A stretch of DNA of 64,000 nt from Hyphomonadaceae bacterium. GTDB taxonomy: Bacteria; Pseudomonadota; Alphaproteobacteria; Caulobacterales; Aquidulcibacteraceae. The stretch spans positions 56,874 to 120,873 of the forward strand of contig JALHOC010000001.1 in NCBI GenBank assembly GCA_022843225.1, read 5' to 3'. Below are positions 38,415 to 47,414 of this stretch, one piece after another. The stretch's first letter is position 1, and each line of letters starts with the position of its first letter. The translations under genes were made by a program, and so were the position numbers. Below the pieces are notes generated by a model. That model saw only the letters and a list, made by a program, of their open reading frames with translations. It was not told where the DNA came from and did not search any database.

Positions 38415-39272
38415 ATGGCCCGGTGGCGTAAGCTCGGGATCATCGCGGGCGGAGGCGAGTTGCCTGTTGCACTTGCCGAGCATTGCCAGCGTGCTGAAAT
38501 GGACTATTTCGTCGCGCGTATTGCGCCCTATGCAGATGACGCGCTGGGGGCGCACCCTGGAACCACGAATTCCCTAGGCGCCATGGGCGCGCGCATGGAT
38601 GCAATGCGCGCGGCGGGTTGCGACGCGATTGTCCTGATCGGCCAAGTGCCACGCCAGGATCCGCGCGCATTGCAGTTGGACGCTGGCGCGATCGCGATGC
38701 TGCCCACACTGCTCGCAGCCGCGCCGCAGGGCGACGACGCCCTCTTGCGCGCGATCATGGCCGAACATGAGAAGGTAGGCTTTCGCGTTGTTGGCGCCGA
38801 GGAGGCGATGGCGGACTTGCTCGCCACAACGGGCGTTTGGGGTACCGTCTCGCCAGGCGCGGTGCATTGGATCGATATCGCCAAGGCGGCCAAGATCGCG
38901 TCAGCAATCGGCGCGTTCGATGTCGGACAGGGCGTTGTCGTCTGCGACGGCATTGCGCTCGCGGTTGAGGCGCAGGAAGGCACGGACGCCATGCTCCGGC
39001 GTGTCGCCGAATTGCCCGAGACGGTTCGCGGCACAGCCCAGGCGCGACGCGGAGTTCTGCTGAAACGCCCGAAGCCAATCCAGGAGCGCCGCATTGATTT
39101 GCCGGTCATTGGCGTGCGCACGATCGAAGGCGCTGCAGCCGCTGGTTTGGCTGGCGTCGTGGTCGAGGCGGGTGGTGCGCTTGTTGTACGCCGTGACGAC
39201 CTCATCGCTGCTGCGGACCAAGCGGGCTTGTTTGTGCTCGCCTTTACGCCTGCGGATGTTGGCGAATCGTGA
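38415..39272 (+). CDS. lpxI: UDP-2,3-diacylglucosamine diphosphatase LpxI
   Basis: A 285-residue enzyme (formerly DUF1009) that hydrolyses UDP-diacylglucosamine to lipid X. It replaces LpxH, the enzyme of gammaproteobacteria. The N-terminal domain begins KLGIIAGGGELPVALAEHC; the C-terminal catalytic part has GQGVVVCDGIALAVEAQEGTD and ends DLPVIGVRTIEGAAAAGLAGV with EAGGALVV. ATG 38415 follows the lpxA stop; a GTG one codon earlier is possible. Its place between lpxA and lpxB fits the pathway. Confidence 0.95.
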   Translation: MARWRKLGIIAGGGELPVALAEHCQRAEMDYFVARIAPYADDALGAHPGTTNSLGAMGARMDAMRAAGCDAIVLIGQVPRQDPRALQLDAGAIAMLPTLLAAAPQGDDALLRAIMAEHEKVGFRVVGAEEAMADLLATTGVWGTVSPGAVHWIDIAKAAKIASAIGAFDVGQGVVVCDGIALAVEAQEGTDAMLRRVAELPETVRGTAQARRGVLLKRPKPIQERRIDLPVIGVRTIEGAAAAGLAGVVVEAGGALVVRRDDLIAAADQAGLFVLAFTPADVGES

Positions 39273-40420
39273 ACACGCGTATCTTTCTGGTGGCGGCGGA
39301 AGCCTCAGGAGACGCCCTGGGAGCAGATTTGGCGCGTGAACTCAGGACGCGCGATGCCCGCATCATTCTCGCGGGCGTTGGCGGGCCGTTGATGGGTGCT
39401 GAAGGTCTCCCCACGCAAGCGGACATCTCGGGGCTCGCGGTGCTCGGTTTTGTCGATGGCTTGCTAGCCTATGGGCGCGTGAAGCGCGCGGTCGCCGCGA
39501 CGGTGAGCGCGATTGTGGCGGCGAAACCTGATGTCGTTGTTTTGATCGATTCGTGGGGCTTCACGTTGCGCGTTGCGCAGGGCGTGAGAGCCGCAGCGCC
39601 TGAGATCAAGCTCGTGAAGTATGTCGGCCCGCAGGTGTGGGCGACACGCCCTGGCCGCGCGGCGACTTTGGCGGCGACCGTCGATCATCTGATCTGCATC
39701 CATGACTTCGAAGTCCCGTTCTACGCGCCGTACAATTTGGCGTGCACCGTGTGCGGGCATCCCGCGCTCGGGCGTTATCGACCTGGCGACGGCGCCGCGT
39801 TGCGCGCGCGGCAGGGCTACAAACCCAAGGACCAGCTTGTGCTGGTGTTGCCGGGATCCCGGCCCGCCGAGATCAGACGCATTGGTCCGATCCTGTGGCG
39901 CGCCGCCGAAATTCTGGATCGAGATCGCCCGAATGTGCGTTTGCTTGTCGTGGCTGCGGCGGCCGTGCGCGAGGCAGTCGTGGCGCAGGCGCCGCCGGTG
40001 GCACGCATTCTTGATGAGCGCGACAAGGAAGACGCCTTCGCCGCGGCGACCGTCGCGCTCGCCGCCTCGGGCACGGTGACGACCGAGGTGGCGTTGCAAG
40101 GCGCGCCGCTCGTGATCGGCTACAAGCTCGGCTGGATGACCTGGGCGCTGGGGCGGGCGTTCTTTTTCAAGTCAAAATTCGCGACCTTGATGAATGTCGC
40201 CGCCGACGCCGAGGTCGCGCCGGAATTCCTGCAGACGCGCTGCACGCCCGCGAACATCGCTACCGCGGCGGCGACCTTGCTCGATGACGAGGGCGCGCGC
40301 GCCGAGCAAATCCGCCGCCAAGACGAAGCGCTCGCGCTGATGGGACGCGGCGGGCGCCCTGCCGCCGAGATCGCCGCCGATGCGGTGCTCGGCGTGATTG
40401 CGGGCGGCGCGCGCTCTTAG
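39269..40420 (+). CDS. lpxB: Lipid-A-disaccharide synthase
   Basis: A 383-residue GT-B (GT19) glycosyltransferase that joins UDP-diacylglucosamine to lipid X. It opens with IFLVAAEASGDALGADL and carries LIDSWGFTLRVA, KYVGPQVWATRPGRA, VLPGSRPAEIRR and the donor-site stretch ASGTVTTEVALQGAPLVIGYK. It starts with GTG overlapping the lpxI stop (GTGA). It is the last gene of the envelope cluster. Confidence 0.96.
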   Translation: MNTRIFLVAAEASGDALGADLARELRTRDARIILAGVGGPLMGAEGLPTQADISGLAVLGFVDGLLAYGRVKRAVAATVSAIVAAKPDVVVLIDSWGFTLRVAQGVRAAAPEIKLVKYVGPQVWATRPGRAATLAATVDHLICIHDFEVPFYAPYNLACTVCGHPALGRYRPGDGAALRARQGYKPKDQLVLVLPGSRPAEIRRIGPILWRAAEILDRDRPNVRLLVVAAAAVREAVVAQAPPVARILDERDKEDAFAAATVALAASGTVTTEVALQGAPLVIGYKLGWMTWALGRAFFFKSKFATLMNVAADAEVAPEFLQTRCTPANIATAAATLLDDEGARAEQIRRQDEALALMGRGGRPAAEIAADAVLGVIAGGARS

Positions 40421-40488
40421 CCAGACAACGCGCACGCCCTTATCCGGCGATCCGGGTTTGCGAATTCGAGGTTCCCGAAACCGGGAGA

Positions 40489-40571
40489 CGGGGCGCGTGG
40501 GTCCGCGCTTGAGTAGTCTCTAAGGTGCGTTGATCGTCTCCGATCAACGCTGCGCGCTCCCACGCGCCCCG
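40489..40571. other. Strongly foldable 83-nt element after lpxB (possible RNA)
   Basis: A 13-bp outer stem pairs 40489-40501 (CGGGGCGCGTGGG) with 40559-40571. Inside it CGCGC at 40504-40508 pairs with GCGCG at 40552-40556, and a 10-bp hairpin GCGTTGATCG (40527-40536) pairs with CGATCAACGC (40541-40550) around a TCTC loop. An 18-nt bulge (40509-40526) lies on the 5' side only. Twenty-eight nested base pairs in 83 nt are far beyond chance. No T-run follows, so it is not a simple terminator. Strand and function are unknown; a small RNA, an lpxB 3' structure or a DNA palindrome are options. Confidence 0.45.
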
Positions 40572-41064
40572 CACAGAATCGTTTGTCCCGGATTGGCCAA
40601 GGGAGTTGGAGGACCCTGTTCCAGCCGAGTGCCCCAGCTGGCGCCTTAGCTCCGTAGCCACGAGCCGGTTTCACGCGCATCGATCCCCGAATTGGATCGT
40701 GGACCCTGCCATGGCGAGCAGGCATGTGACCGCCGTTCGTTTCGCTCGTTGGGCAAGGTGGAGCGTCGTACCTTTCGGCCCTCTCGCATCCCCGAGCTTG
40801 GAGCTTCCTCTACGTTGCGCTTCAGCGTTGCCGCTTCAGCACTCGCATCGAACGATCACCGCGCCGATTCCGCGCCCGCACATTCCAAAGTTTCGGAGCT
40901 CTTCGAAATCTCCCGTGTGCGGACAGGGCGATCTTAAGCTCGCCCGAACTCGGTCGGATAGATTTTTGTACAATGCGCTTCTGCAAGGGATTTCGCGCGA
41001 TGTTCGCGGGATTGGGATGGAGATATCCCCCTATTTGCCCAGCGAGAGGGTCGGTCCGCGCGTG

Positions 41065-41200
41065 CTCCCCCGCGAGGGGAGCTGTCAGCCGAAGCCTTCG
41101 GCGTAGGCTGAGAGAGGGGGCGGAAACACAGAACGCTGACGAAGTCGCCCCCTCCGATCTTCGCTCCGCTCAGACCACCTCCCCCTCTCGGGGGAGGAAG
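41065..41200. repeat. Inverted pair of intergenic palindromic repeats
   Basis: Copy 1 (41065-41122) has the hairpin CTCCCC-CGCGA-GGGGAG and ends GAGAGGGGGCG. Copy 2 (41146-41200, reverse strand) has the hairpin CCTCCCCC-GAGA-GGGGGAGG and ends CGGAGGGGGCG. Both share the layout of a C/G hairpin, a GTCTGA/GTCAGC-type middle and a GGAGGGGGCG-type end, and they face each other with 23 bp between. This matches REP-like doublets in alphaproteobacterial intergenic DNA. No transposase lies nearby. Confidence 0.65.
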
Positions 41201-41242
41201 AGCGCCGTTCATGCGTGTTCCGCTTTTCGCCGATATGCGACG

Positions 41243-41713
41243 TTAGCGCTCCGCCGGAGGTGGACCGAAAAGTGTCAGACGCGGTGGCTCAACCCAATCG
41301 GGATGAATGAGCAACGGGAAGTGGCGTTTCCACTTTGGTTTCACGTCAGAGAGACGAACGGACGCGAAATCCTGTTGAAGTTTTACTGGGGTCGGCGTCA
41401 CAGGAAACAACTGCTGGAATGCTTCGGCTCCCGCCCATTTCGCGAAGCTTATGCAGTAGTAACCGCTGGCGGACAGCGTTGGTTTTGCAGAGAGTTCATC
41501 AATGAGCCGGATTGCATTGGGCAACGTTTCCGCATGGCGACGCAGTAGGCTTAGTTGGTGGACTTCAAAGAGCGACCAATCCCATCGAGGCCCTGTTGGC
41601 GGGGTATTGATTGAGCGAACGAGCGCGAGAGCCTCCTCATAGCATCCGCGAGAGGAAAGGCTGACAGCTCGAACCCACGCGAAGGCAGCACGGAAGCGGT
41701 CACGAATGCCCAT
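41243..41713 (-). CDS. Hypothetical protein, possibly TPR-like
   Basis: A 156-residue frame from ATG 41713; a GTG two codons upstream is equally possible. It begins MGIRDRFRAAFAWVRAVS and continues with helical wording SRGCYEEALALVRSI, which looks like half a tetratricopeptide unit, then LLRRHAETLPNAIRLIDEL. The C-terminal third is Pro-rich (LFPVTPTPVKLQQDF, HPDWVEPPRL). The mixed composition and helix-like periodicity favour a real protein. It lies downstream of gltA on the same strand and borders the repeat pair. I do not recognise a function. Confidence 0.55.
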   Translation of the reverse strand: MGIRDRFRAAFAWVRAVSLSSRGCYEEALALVRSINTPPTGPRWDWSLFEVHQLSLLRRHAETLPNAIRLIDELSAKPTLSASGYYCISFAKWAGAEAFQQLFPVTPTPVKLQQDFASVRLSDVKPKWKRHFPLLIHPDWVEPPRLTLFGPPPAER

Positions 41714-41761
41714 TGTCACTCTGGAAATATCGGACTAGGCCGCGCGGGGTGCAACGTCCGT

Positions 41762-41778
41762 TCCGGGCCAAGCCCGGA
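41762..41778 (-). terminator. Hairpin downstream of gltA
   Basis: TCCGGGC at 41762-41768 pairs with GCCCGGA at 41772-41778 around a three-base loop, 21 bases past the gltA stop in the direction of transcription. No T-run follows on that strand, so it is at best a weak terminator or a 3' stabilising hairpin. Confidence 0.4.
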
Positions 41779-41798
41779 CAGCGTCGGACCATCGCCCC

Positions 41799-43103
41799 TT
41801 AGCGCTTGTCCAAAGCCAGGTAATCGCGCTTGGGCGCGCCGGTATAGACTTGACGCGGGCGGCCGATCTTCTGGCTCGAATCTTCCATCATCTCAGTCCA
41901 TTGCGCGATCCAACCGACAGTGCGCGCCACCGCGAACAGCACGGTGAACATCGAGGTCGGGAAGCCCATCGCACGCAGCGTGATGCCGGAATAGAAATCG
42001 ATGTTCGGATAGAGCTTGCGGCTGACGAAGTACTCGTCGTTGAGCGCGATCTTTTCGAGCTCCACAGCCACTTTCAGCATCGGATTGTCGGTGGCGCCGA
42101 CTTCCTTCAACACCTGGTGACAGAGCTTCTGCATCGCTTTGGCGCGCGGATCGTAGTTTTTGTAGACGCGGTGGCCGAAGCCCATCAGGCGCACGTCCGA
42201 CTTGGGGTCCTTCACCCGCCGAATGAAATCTGGGATGTTGTCGACGGCGCCAATCTGCTCGAGCATTTTAAGCGCGGCTTCATTGGCGCCGCCATGGGCA
42301 GGCCCCCACAAGCACGCAATGCCTGAGGCGATGCACGCAAAGGGGTTGGCGCCGGAGGAGCCTGCAAGGCGCACGGTTGAGGTTGACGCGTTCTGCTCAT
42401 GGTCAGCGTGCAGGATCATGAACACGTCGAGCGCGCGCGCCAGCAGGGGATTGACCTTGTAATCCTCCGCCGGCACCGCAAAGCACATGCGCAGGAAATT
42501 GGACGGATAGTCGAGCTCATTGCGCGGACTGACGAAGGGTTGGCCCGCGTGATACTTGAACGCACGCGCGGCGATCGTCGGCATCTTGGCGATCAGGCGA
42601 TGGCTGGCGACGGTGCGTTGAACCGGATCGTCGATGTCGGTGCTGTCGTGATAGAACGCCGATAGCGCGCCCACCGTGCCCACCATGATCGCCATCGGGT
42701 GCGCGTCGCGGCGGAAGCCTTCGAAGAAGCGGTCGAACTGCGCGTGCAGCATGGTGTGGTAGGTGATGTCCTTGACGAAGCGCTTGAGCTCTTCGGGATT
42801 GGGCAATTCGCCATTGGCGAGCAGGTAGCAGACTTCAAGGAACGTGGAGTGCTCGGCGAGTTGGTCGATCGGGTAGCCGCGATAGAGCAGCACGCCCTCA
42901 TCGCCATCGATGTAGGTGATCTGGCTTTCGCAACTCCCTGTGGAGGTGAAGCCCGGATCGTAGGTGAAAACCTTGCCGTCGCTATAGAGCTTGCGGATGT
43001 CGACCACGTCGGGGCCGACAGAGCCCGCATAGACAGGCAGCTCCAATTGCTTGTTGTTGATGGTGAGCGTCGCTGACGGTTTTTTGGTGAGCTTGCTGTC
43101 CAT
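41799..43103 (-). CDS. gltA: Citrate synthase
   Basis: A 434-residue hexameric-type citrate synthase that condenses oxaloacetate and acetyl-CoA at the start of the TCA cycle. The NADH-sensitive-type N-terminal beta domain ([20 protein letters not shown]) is present. Catalytic histidines are in [12 protein letters not shown] and [15 protein letters not shown], and the catalytic Asp lies in the segment [14 protein letters not shown]. It begins three bases after the gltX stop, so the two genes probably share a transcript. Confidence 0.97.
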   Translation of the reverse strand: MDSKLTKKPSATLTINNKQLELPVYAGSVGPDVVDIRKLYSDGKVFTYDPGFTSTGSCESQITYIDGDEGVLLYRGYPIDQLAEHSTFLEVCYLLANGELPNPEELKRFVKDITYHTMLHAQFDRFFEGFRRDAHPMAIMVGTVGALSAFYHDSTDIDDPVQRTVASHRLIAKMPTIAARAFKYHAGQPFVSPRNELDYPSNFLRMCFAVPAEDYKVNPLLARALDVFMILHADHEQNASTSTVRLAGSSGANPFACIASGIACLWGPAHGGANEAALKMLEQIGAVDNIPDFIRRVKDPKSDVRLMGFGHRVYKNYDPRAKAMQKLCHQVLKEVGATDNPMLKVAVELEKIALNDEYFVSRKLYPNIDFYSGITLRAMGFPTSMFTVLFAVARTVGWIAQWTEMMEDSSQKIGRPRQVYTGAPKRDYLALDKR

Positions 43104-43106
43104 GGC

Positions 43107-44492
43107 TTATCCTCGACTTTGATCCGACATCCGCGCCAGCGCTTCCTCGCGGCCCAACAGCTCCAGCGTCACGCCGAGATCGGGGGCGGGCAAGCCCCCG
43201 GTCAAGGCCGCGCGCAGGCCCGGGCCAATTTGTCCCAATCCAACGCCTTCCTCGGTAGCGAAAGCCTTAAGGGCGCTGGCCAAGTTTGCGTGATCCCAAT
43301 TCGGTTCCGACATGAGTCGGTTACGGAGCCGTGATAATCGCGCGCGGAATTCGTCCGTCAGCAGGTTTTTTGCCGTGTCCGAGACCGGCAGCGGGCGCTG
43401 GACGAGTGCGAACTGCGCCTGCTCCGCGAGGTCGGGGACGGTTTTGGCGCGCGATTTCAGCGCCCCGACGGCTTTGTTCAGAGTTTGCGCGGTGGCGACC
43501 GGCGCGCCCTTCGCTTGCAAGTGCTCGGCGAGAAGCTGCGCGAGGCGCGCATCATCGGCCCGCGCCATAAAATGCGCGTTGACCGAGTCGAGCTTCTTGA
43601 AGTCGAGCCGGGCTGGGCCCTTGCCGATCTGGGCGATGTCGAATTGCGCGATCGCGTCTTCCTTGGAGAGAATGTCGTCGTGGCCCGGGCTCCAGCCCAG
43701 GCGCATGAGATACGCCGCGACCGCTTCGGGCAGATAGCCCATGTCGCGGTACTCATGGACGGCTTGCGCGCCGTGGCGTTTGGAGAGCTTTTTGCCGTCC
43801 TCGCCGTGGATGAGCGGAACATGCGCGAACTTTGGCGCGACCCAGCCCATCGCGTGAAAGATCGGAATCTGGCGCGCTGCGTTGGTGAGGTGATCGTCGC
43901 CGCGGATCACGTGCGTCACACCCATGTCGTGGTCGTCGACGACCACCGATAACATGTAGGTGGGATTGCCATCAGTACGCAGCAAGACGAGATCGTCGAT
44001 GTCGCGGCCTTTGATGCGCACATCGCCTTGAATGAGATCGGCGTTCACAACATCGCCGTCATCCGGCGCGCGGAGGCGGATGACAAAAGGCGCGTCGGGC
44101 GCGGGCGTCGCTTTACCGTCGCGGTATGGCGAACGCAGCGCGCGGCCTTCGGCGTGCGCCTCGGCGCGCAAAGCCTCGACTTCATCGGGCGTGGCGTAGC
44201 ACCGAAAGGCCGTTCCGCGCCGCACCATCTCGTTGGCGACGTCTCGGTGCCGCTGGGCGCGGGCGAATTGGTATGTGATCTCGCCGTCGTGCTGAAGGCC
44301 AAGCCAGGAGAGGCCGTTGAGGATCGCCGCGATGGCCGCGTCTGTGGAGCGGGCGCGGTCTGTGTCCTCGATCCGCAACAGGTATCGCCCGCCCATTTTG
44401 CGGGCGAACAGCCAATTGAACAGCGCTGTTCGCGCCCCGCCAATATGGAGGTAGCCTGTGGGCGAGGGGGCGAAACGGGTAACGACGCTCAT
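43107..44492 (-). CDS. gltX: Glutamyl-tRNA synthetase
   Basis: A 461-residue class I synthetase. The HIGH-type motif is in RFAPSPTGYLHIGGARTAL and the KMSKS-type motif is KKLSKRHGAQ (about residues 237-246). The start ATG 44492 (MSVVTRFAPSPTG) fits the family; the frame upstream runs into the divergent comEC gene. Only 40 bases separate the gltX and comEC start codons, so their promoters must lie partly inside the neighbouring coding sequences. Confidence 0.96.
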   Translation of the reverse strand: MSVVTRFAPSPTGYLHIGGARTALFNWLFARKMGGRYLLRIEDTDRARSTDAAIAAILNGLSWLGLQHDGEITYQFARAQRHRDVANEMVRRGTAFRCYATPDEVEALRAEAHAEGRALRSPYRDGKATPAPDAPFVIRLRAPDDGDVVNADLIQGDVRIKGRDIDDLVLLRTDGNPTYMLSVVVDDHDMGVTHVIRGDDHLTNAARQIPIFHAMGWVAPKFAHVPLIHGEDGKKLSKRHGAQAVHEYRDMGYLPEAVAAYLMRLGWSPGHDDILSKEDAIAQFDIAQIGKGPARLDFKKLDSVNAHFMARADDARLAQLLAEHLQAKGAPVATAQTLNKAVGALKSRAKTVPDLAEQAQFALVQRPLPVSDTAKNLLTDEFRARLSRLRNRLMSEPNWDHANLASALKAFATEEGVGLGQIGPGLRAALTGGLPAPDLGVTLELLGREEALARMSDQSRG

Positions 44493-44532
44493 TGGGGAGG
44501 GCGCGGATTTCTCAAAGCGGGCGCGTGGTAGC

Positions 44533-46686
44533 ATGCTCCCCACGCTTTCTCCTAGTCGCGCCTTGGTCGAGCTGCTGGCGCTGCAGCGCGACCGCTGGAT
44601 CTTGTGGCTGCCGGTGGCGATGGTGGCAGGCGCCGCACTTTGGCTGCTCGCGCCGAGAGATCCTCATTCATGGCTTGGCGGGACGCTGTTTCTTGGTGCC
44701 GGTGCGGCCGCCTTCGGGCTTGCGGCGTGGCCGAGCGCGGACCCCAAGTCTATCGCGCTGGCGCTGCGCGGCGCCCTGGCCGCTGGCTTGGCGCTCATGT
44801 CGGCGGCTGGCCTCGGCGCCTTGGCGGCGCAGGTTCGCGCGGCCTCAGTCGCAGCGCCGGCCTTCATCGGCAGCGACGCGCCGCGCGGGGTGGAGGGGTG
44901 GGTCGTCGCCAACGATGCAAGCGACACCGGCCCACGGCTTCGAGTGTTGGTGCGCGCGATCGAGGATGTAGAGACAGCGCCACGGTATGTGCGCGTGTCG
45001 GTGGCCGAGGCAGGCGTGCTGACGCCCGGGCGCGCCGCGCGCTGTTACGCGGTGCTAGGACCGCCCGCAGGCCCGATGGCGCCGGGCGGCTATGATTTCG
45101 CGCGACGCGCCTATTTCGAACGCCTCGGCGCGACGGGGTTCGCCTATGGCCGGTGTCGCCCCGCAGCGTTCGCGCCGCCGCCTTCATGGCTGGATCGTGA
45201 GCGCTTGCGGCTAGCGGCGATGCGCAGCGATTTGTCCGCGGCCATCCAAGACGCCGCGCCCGGCCGAGGCGGGGCGATCGCGGCCGCGCTTGTCACCGGC
45301 GACCGCAGCACCATCGACCAAGCCACCAACGAAGCGCTGCGCGATTCCGGGCTCGGACATTTGCTCTCGGTGTCGGGCATCCACATGGGCGTCGTCGGCG
45401 GTTTGGTGTTTGCGCTGGTAACGTGGACGCTGGCCCTGATCCCGCCGATTGCGCTGCGGTTTCCCGTCAAGAAAATCGCTGCGGCGACCGCTTTGGTCGT
45501 GCTGGCTCTCTACTTGATTGTCTCCGGCTCAAGCGTGCCCGCGCTCCGCTCATTCGTGATGGCGTGTGTGGCGTTCGGCGCGATTCTTATCGATCGCCCG
45601 GCGATCTCGATGCGCGGGCTCGCGCTCGCTGCTTTTCTCGTCGTGCTGATCTTTCCAGAATCCGTGCTTGAGCCTGGGTTTCAAATGTCCTTCGCCGCCA
45701 CGATGGCGCTGGTGGCGCTGTTCGAGATGATGAAGCGCGCGCCGCACGAGCCGGCCTTGCCGACGCCTGGCCCACTCATCGGCGCCATGCAAGCCACATC
45801 GCGCGGCATTGGCGGCGTGCTGCTGATCTCGCTCGTGGCTGGGCTCGCGACCGACCCATTCGCGATCTACCATTTTCAGCGATTTTCGATCTATTCGCTG
45901 CCTGCCAACCTCATCACAGCGCCGATCATGTCGTTCCTAGTTGCGCCGATGGCCGCGCTCGCCGCGATCCTCGCGCCGTTCGGCTGGGCGGATTTCCCCT
46001 TGCAAGCCATGGCCAGCGCACTCGATTTGATCGCGGCGGTGGGACAGGTGTTTGGCGATCGGCCCGAAGCGGTGCGCGCCTTGGCTCGGCCGTCGGATCT
46101 CTCTTTCATCGTCTGCGTGTTAGCGCTGTTGTGGGCATGCCTTTGGCGTGGCGCACTGCGTTGGTTGGGCGCGCTGATCTTCGCCGCGAGCATTGGACTT
46201 TATGTGTCGCAGCCGCGCCCGATCGCGGCGTTGGACGGAGATTTGCGCGCGGTGTTCGTGGCCGAGCCTGGCCGGTGGACGCTCGTGGCTGGCGGCGGAC
46301 GATCCACCTATGCCCGCGACCGCCTCGGCGCGATGTTGGGCCTATCGCCGCCGGTCGTGGAGCGTCTTGCGCCGCCCGAGACATGCAGCGAAGCGAGCTG
46401 CACATGGGAGAATGAGGGCGCGCCCATTGCCTATGTCCGCGACGAGGAAGGCTTTGCTGACGCGTGCGTGCGCGGCGCGGTGGTGATAGCGCGGCGGCTT
46501 GCGCCTCGTGGGTATGCCGCGCGCTGCGACCTCACGGCCTTGCTCGATGTTGCTGACATCGCCCATCTGGGTGGCGCGCTCATCTATGCCGACGCCAACG
46601 GCTTACGCATCACGCGCGCGTGGCCTGATGAGATCAGAAGGCCCTGGACGCCGGCGACCAGCGCTATCGCTGAGCCTCAGGAATAG
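44533..46686 (+). CDS. comEC: ComEC/Rec2 family DNA-uptake channel protein
   Basis: A 717-residue polytopic membrane protein of the natural-transformation channel that brings single-stranded DNA into the cytoplasm. An N-terminal helix pair and DUF4131-like domain (to about residue 215) precede the competence core, marked by [19 protein letters not shown] (about 271-289), and about ten helices. The C-terminal 160 residues show no HxHxDH, so the metallo-beta-lactamase domain of Gram-positive ComEC is absent, as is common in alphaproteobacteria. ATG 44533 starts [18 protein letters not shown]. Its 3' end overlaps lexA by ten bases. Confidence 0.9.
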   Translation: MLPTLSPSRALVELLALQRDRWILWLPVAMVAGAALWLLAPRDPHSWLGGTLFLGAGAAAFGLAAWPSADPKSIALALRGALAAGLALMSAAGLGALAAQVRAASVAAPAFIGSDAPRGVEGWVVANDASDTGPRLRVLVRAIEDVETAPRYVRVSVAEAGVLTPGRAARCYAVLGPPAGPMAPGGYDFARRAYFERLGATGFAYGRCRPAAFAPPPSWLDRERLRLAAMRSDLSAAIQDAAPGRGGAIAAALVTGDRSTIDQATNEALRDSGLGHLLSVSGIHMGVVGGLVFALVTWTLALIPPIALRFPVKKIAAATALVVLALYLIVSGSSVPALRSFVMACVAFGAILIDRPAISMRGLALAAFLVVLIFPESVLEPGFQMSFAATMALVALFEMMKRAPHEPALPTPGPLIGAMQATSRGIGGVLLISLVAGLATDPFAIYHFQRFSIYSLPANLITAPIMSFLVAPMAALAAILAPFGWADFPLQAMASALDLIAAVGQVFGDRPEAVRALARPSDLSFIVCVLALLWACLWRGALRWLGALIFAASIGLYVSQPRPIAALDGDLRAVFVAEPGRWTLVAGGGRSTYARDRLGAMLGLSPPVVERLAPPETCSEASCTWENEGAPIAYVRDEEGFADACVRGAVVIARRLAPRGYAARCDLTALLDVADIAHLGGALIYADANGLRITRAWPDEIRRPWTPATSAIAEPQE

Positions 46687-47348
46687 CGGCGCACCATCGC
46701 CACCAGCTTGCCCTGGATGCGGACGCGGTCAGGCCCAAAGATGCGCGTTTCGTAGGCCGGGTTCGCGGCTTCGAGCGCAATCGAATTGCCGCGCTTGCGC
46801 AGCCGCTTGAGTGTAGCTTCCTCGCTATCGATCAAGGCCACGACGATGTCGCCGCTGTCGGCGGCCTCGGTGCGCTTCAGGATCACAACGTCACCTTCGA
46901 GGATGCCGGCCTGGATCATGGAATCGCCCTTCACTTCGAGCGCGAAGTGATCGCCTGACCCCATCAGATCGGGCGGCGCGGAGATGCGTCCAATTTCGTT
47001 CTGCAACGCTTCAATAGGCGCGCCAGCCGCGATCTTGCCGAGTATCGGCACGCTGTAAGCGCCGTCGCGGCTTTCGCTGACTACGCTCGGGCGGAACGCG
47101 CCACGCCCCTTGGGCGGCGCAGCAGGGGCGGCAGAGTCGGGCATCTTGAGCACTTCGAGCGCCCGCGCGCGGTGCGGTAGCCGCCGCAAGAAGCCGCGCT
47201 CCTCCAATGCCGTGATCAGCCGATGAATGCCGGACTTGGACGCCAGATCGAGCGCTTCCTTCATCTCATCGAAGGAGGGTGAAACGCCCGTCTCCTTGAT
47301 CCGTTCGTGGATGTAGAGAAGGAGTTCTTTTTGTTTCGCCGTCAGCAT
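46677..47348 (-). CDS. lexA: LexA SOS repressor
   Basis: A 223-residue repressor and autoprotease. The N-terminal winged helix-turn-helix covers about residues 1-65 ([17 protein letters not shown] onward). The cleavage bond is Ala108-Gly109 (KIAAGAP), with catalytic Ser143 (GDSM) and Lys181 (EATLKRL). The start at 47348 gives the usual MLTxKQxELL opening. A perfect GTTC-N7-GTTC box lies 42-56 bases upstream, so it is probably autoregulated. It converges with comEC, and the two coding sequences overlap at their ends. Confidence 0.97.
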   Translation of the reverse strand: MLTAKQKELLLYIHERIKETGVSPSFDEMKEALDLASKSGIHRLITALEERGFLRRLPHRARALEVLKMPDSAAPAAPPKGRGAFRPSVVSESRDGAYSVPILGKIAAGAPIEALQNEIGRISAPPDLMGSGDHFALEVKGDSMIQAGILEGDVVILKRTEAADSGDIVVALIDSEEATLKRLRKRGNSIALEAANPAYETRIFGPDRVRIQGKLVAMVRRYS

Positions 47349-47389
47349 GAGCTTCGCCCGCAACGAGAGGTGACCAAAACGCGAACTCT

Positions 47390-47404
47390 GTTCTAGCTCC
47401 GTTC
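47390..47404. promoter_or_regulatory. LexA (SOS) box
   Basis: GTTC at 47390-47393, seven bases (TAGCTCC), then GTTC at 47401-47404. This is an exact match to the alphaproteobacterial LexA operator GTTC-N7-GTTC. It lies between the lexA start and the trpC stop, the right place for lexA autoregulation. Confidence 0.85.
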
Positions 47405-47414
47405 ACGAATTGGG

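Larger units (their letters stand above)
40421..41242. other. 822-bp stretch without a supportable gene
   Basis: Between the lpxB stop and the hypothetical minus-strand gene. It holds a strongly foldable element at 40489-40571 and an inverted pair of repeats at 41065-41200. The rest (about 40600-41060) shows no convincing protein: plus-strand frames of 166 and 191 codons are Arg/Ser-rich, run through the repeats and resemble nothing I know. I found no hallmark of tmRNA, RNase P RNA, SRP RNA or tRNA here. Confidence 0.6.

Noticed and set aside
40606-41106. 166-codon plus-strand frame after lpxB
   Set aside because: Arg/Ser/Pro-rich without helix or motif pattern, and it runs into the palindromic repeat, which argues against coding.
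40421-41242. tmRNA, RNase P RNA, 6S or SRP RNA in the gap after lpxB
   Set aside because: I looked for the tag-peptide reading frame, the GAGGAAAGTCCGG core, the GGAAGGAAGCAG-type loop and a long 6S-like hairpin on both strands and saw none; only the unassigned 83-nt structure remains.
40973-41548. 191-codon plus-strand frame through the repeats
   Set aside because: It crosses both repeat copies and is antisense to the better-looking hypothetical gene at 41243-41713.
44533-46686. ComEC nuclease domain
   Set aside because: The C-terminal region lacks HxHxDH, so I do not claim a metallo-beta-lactamase domain.
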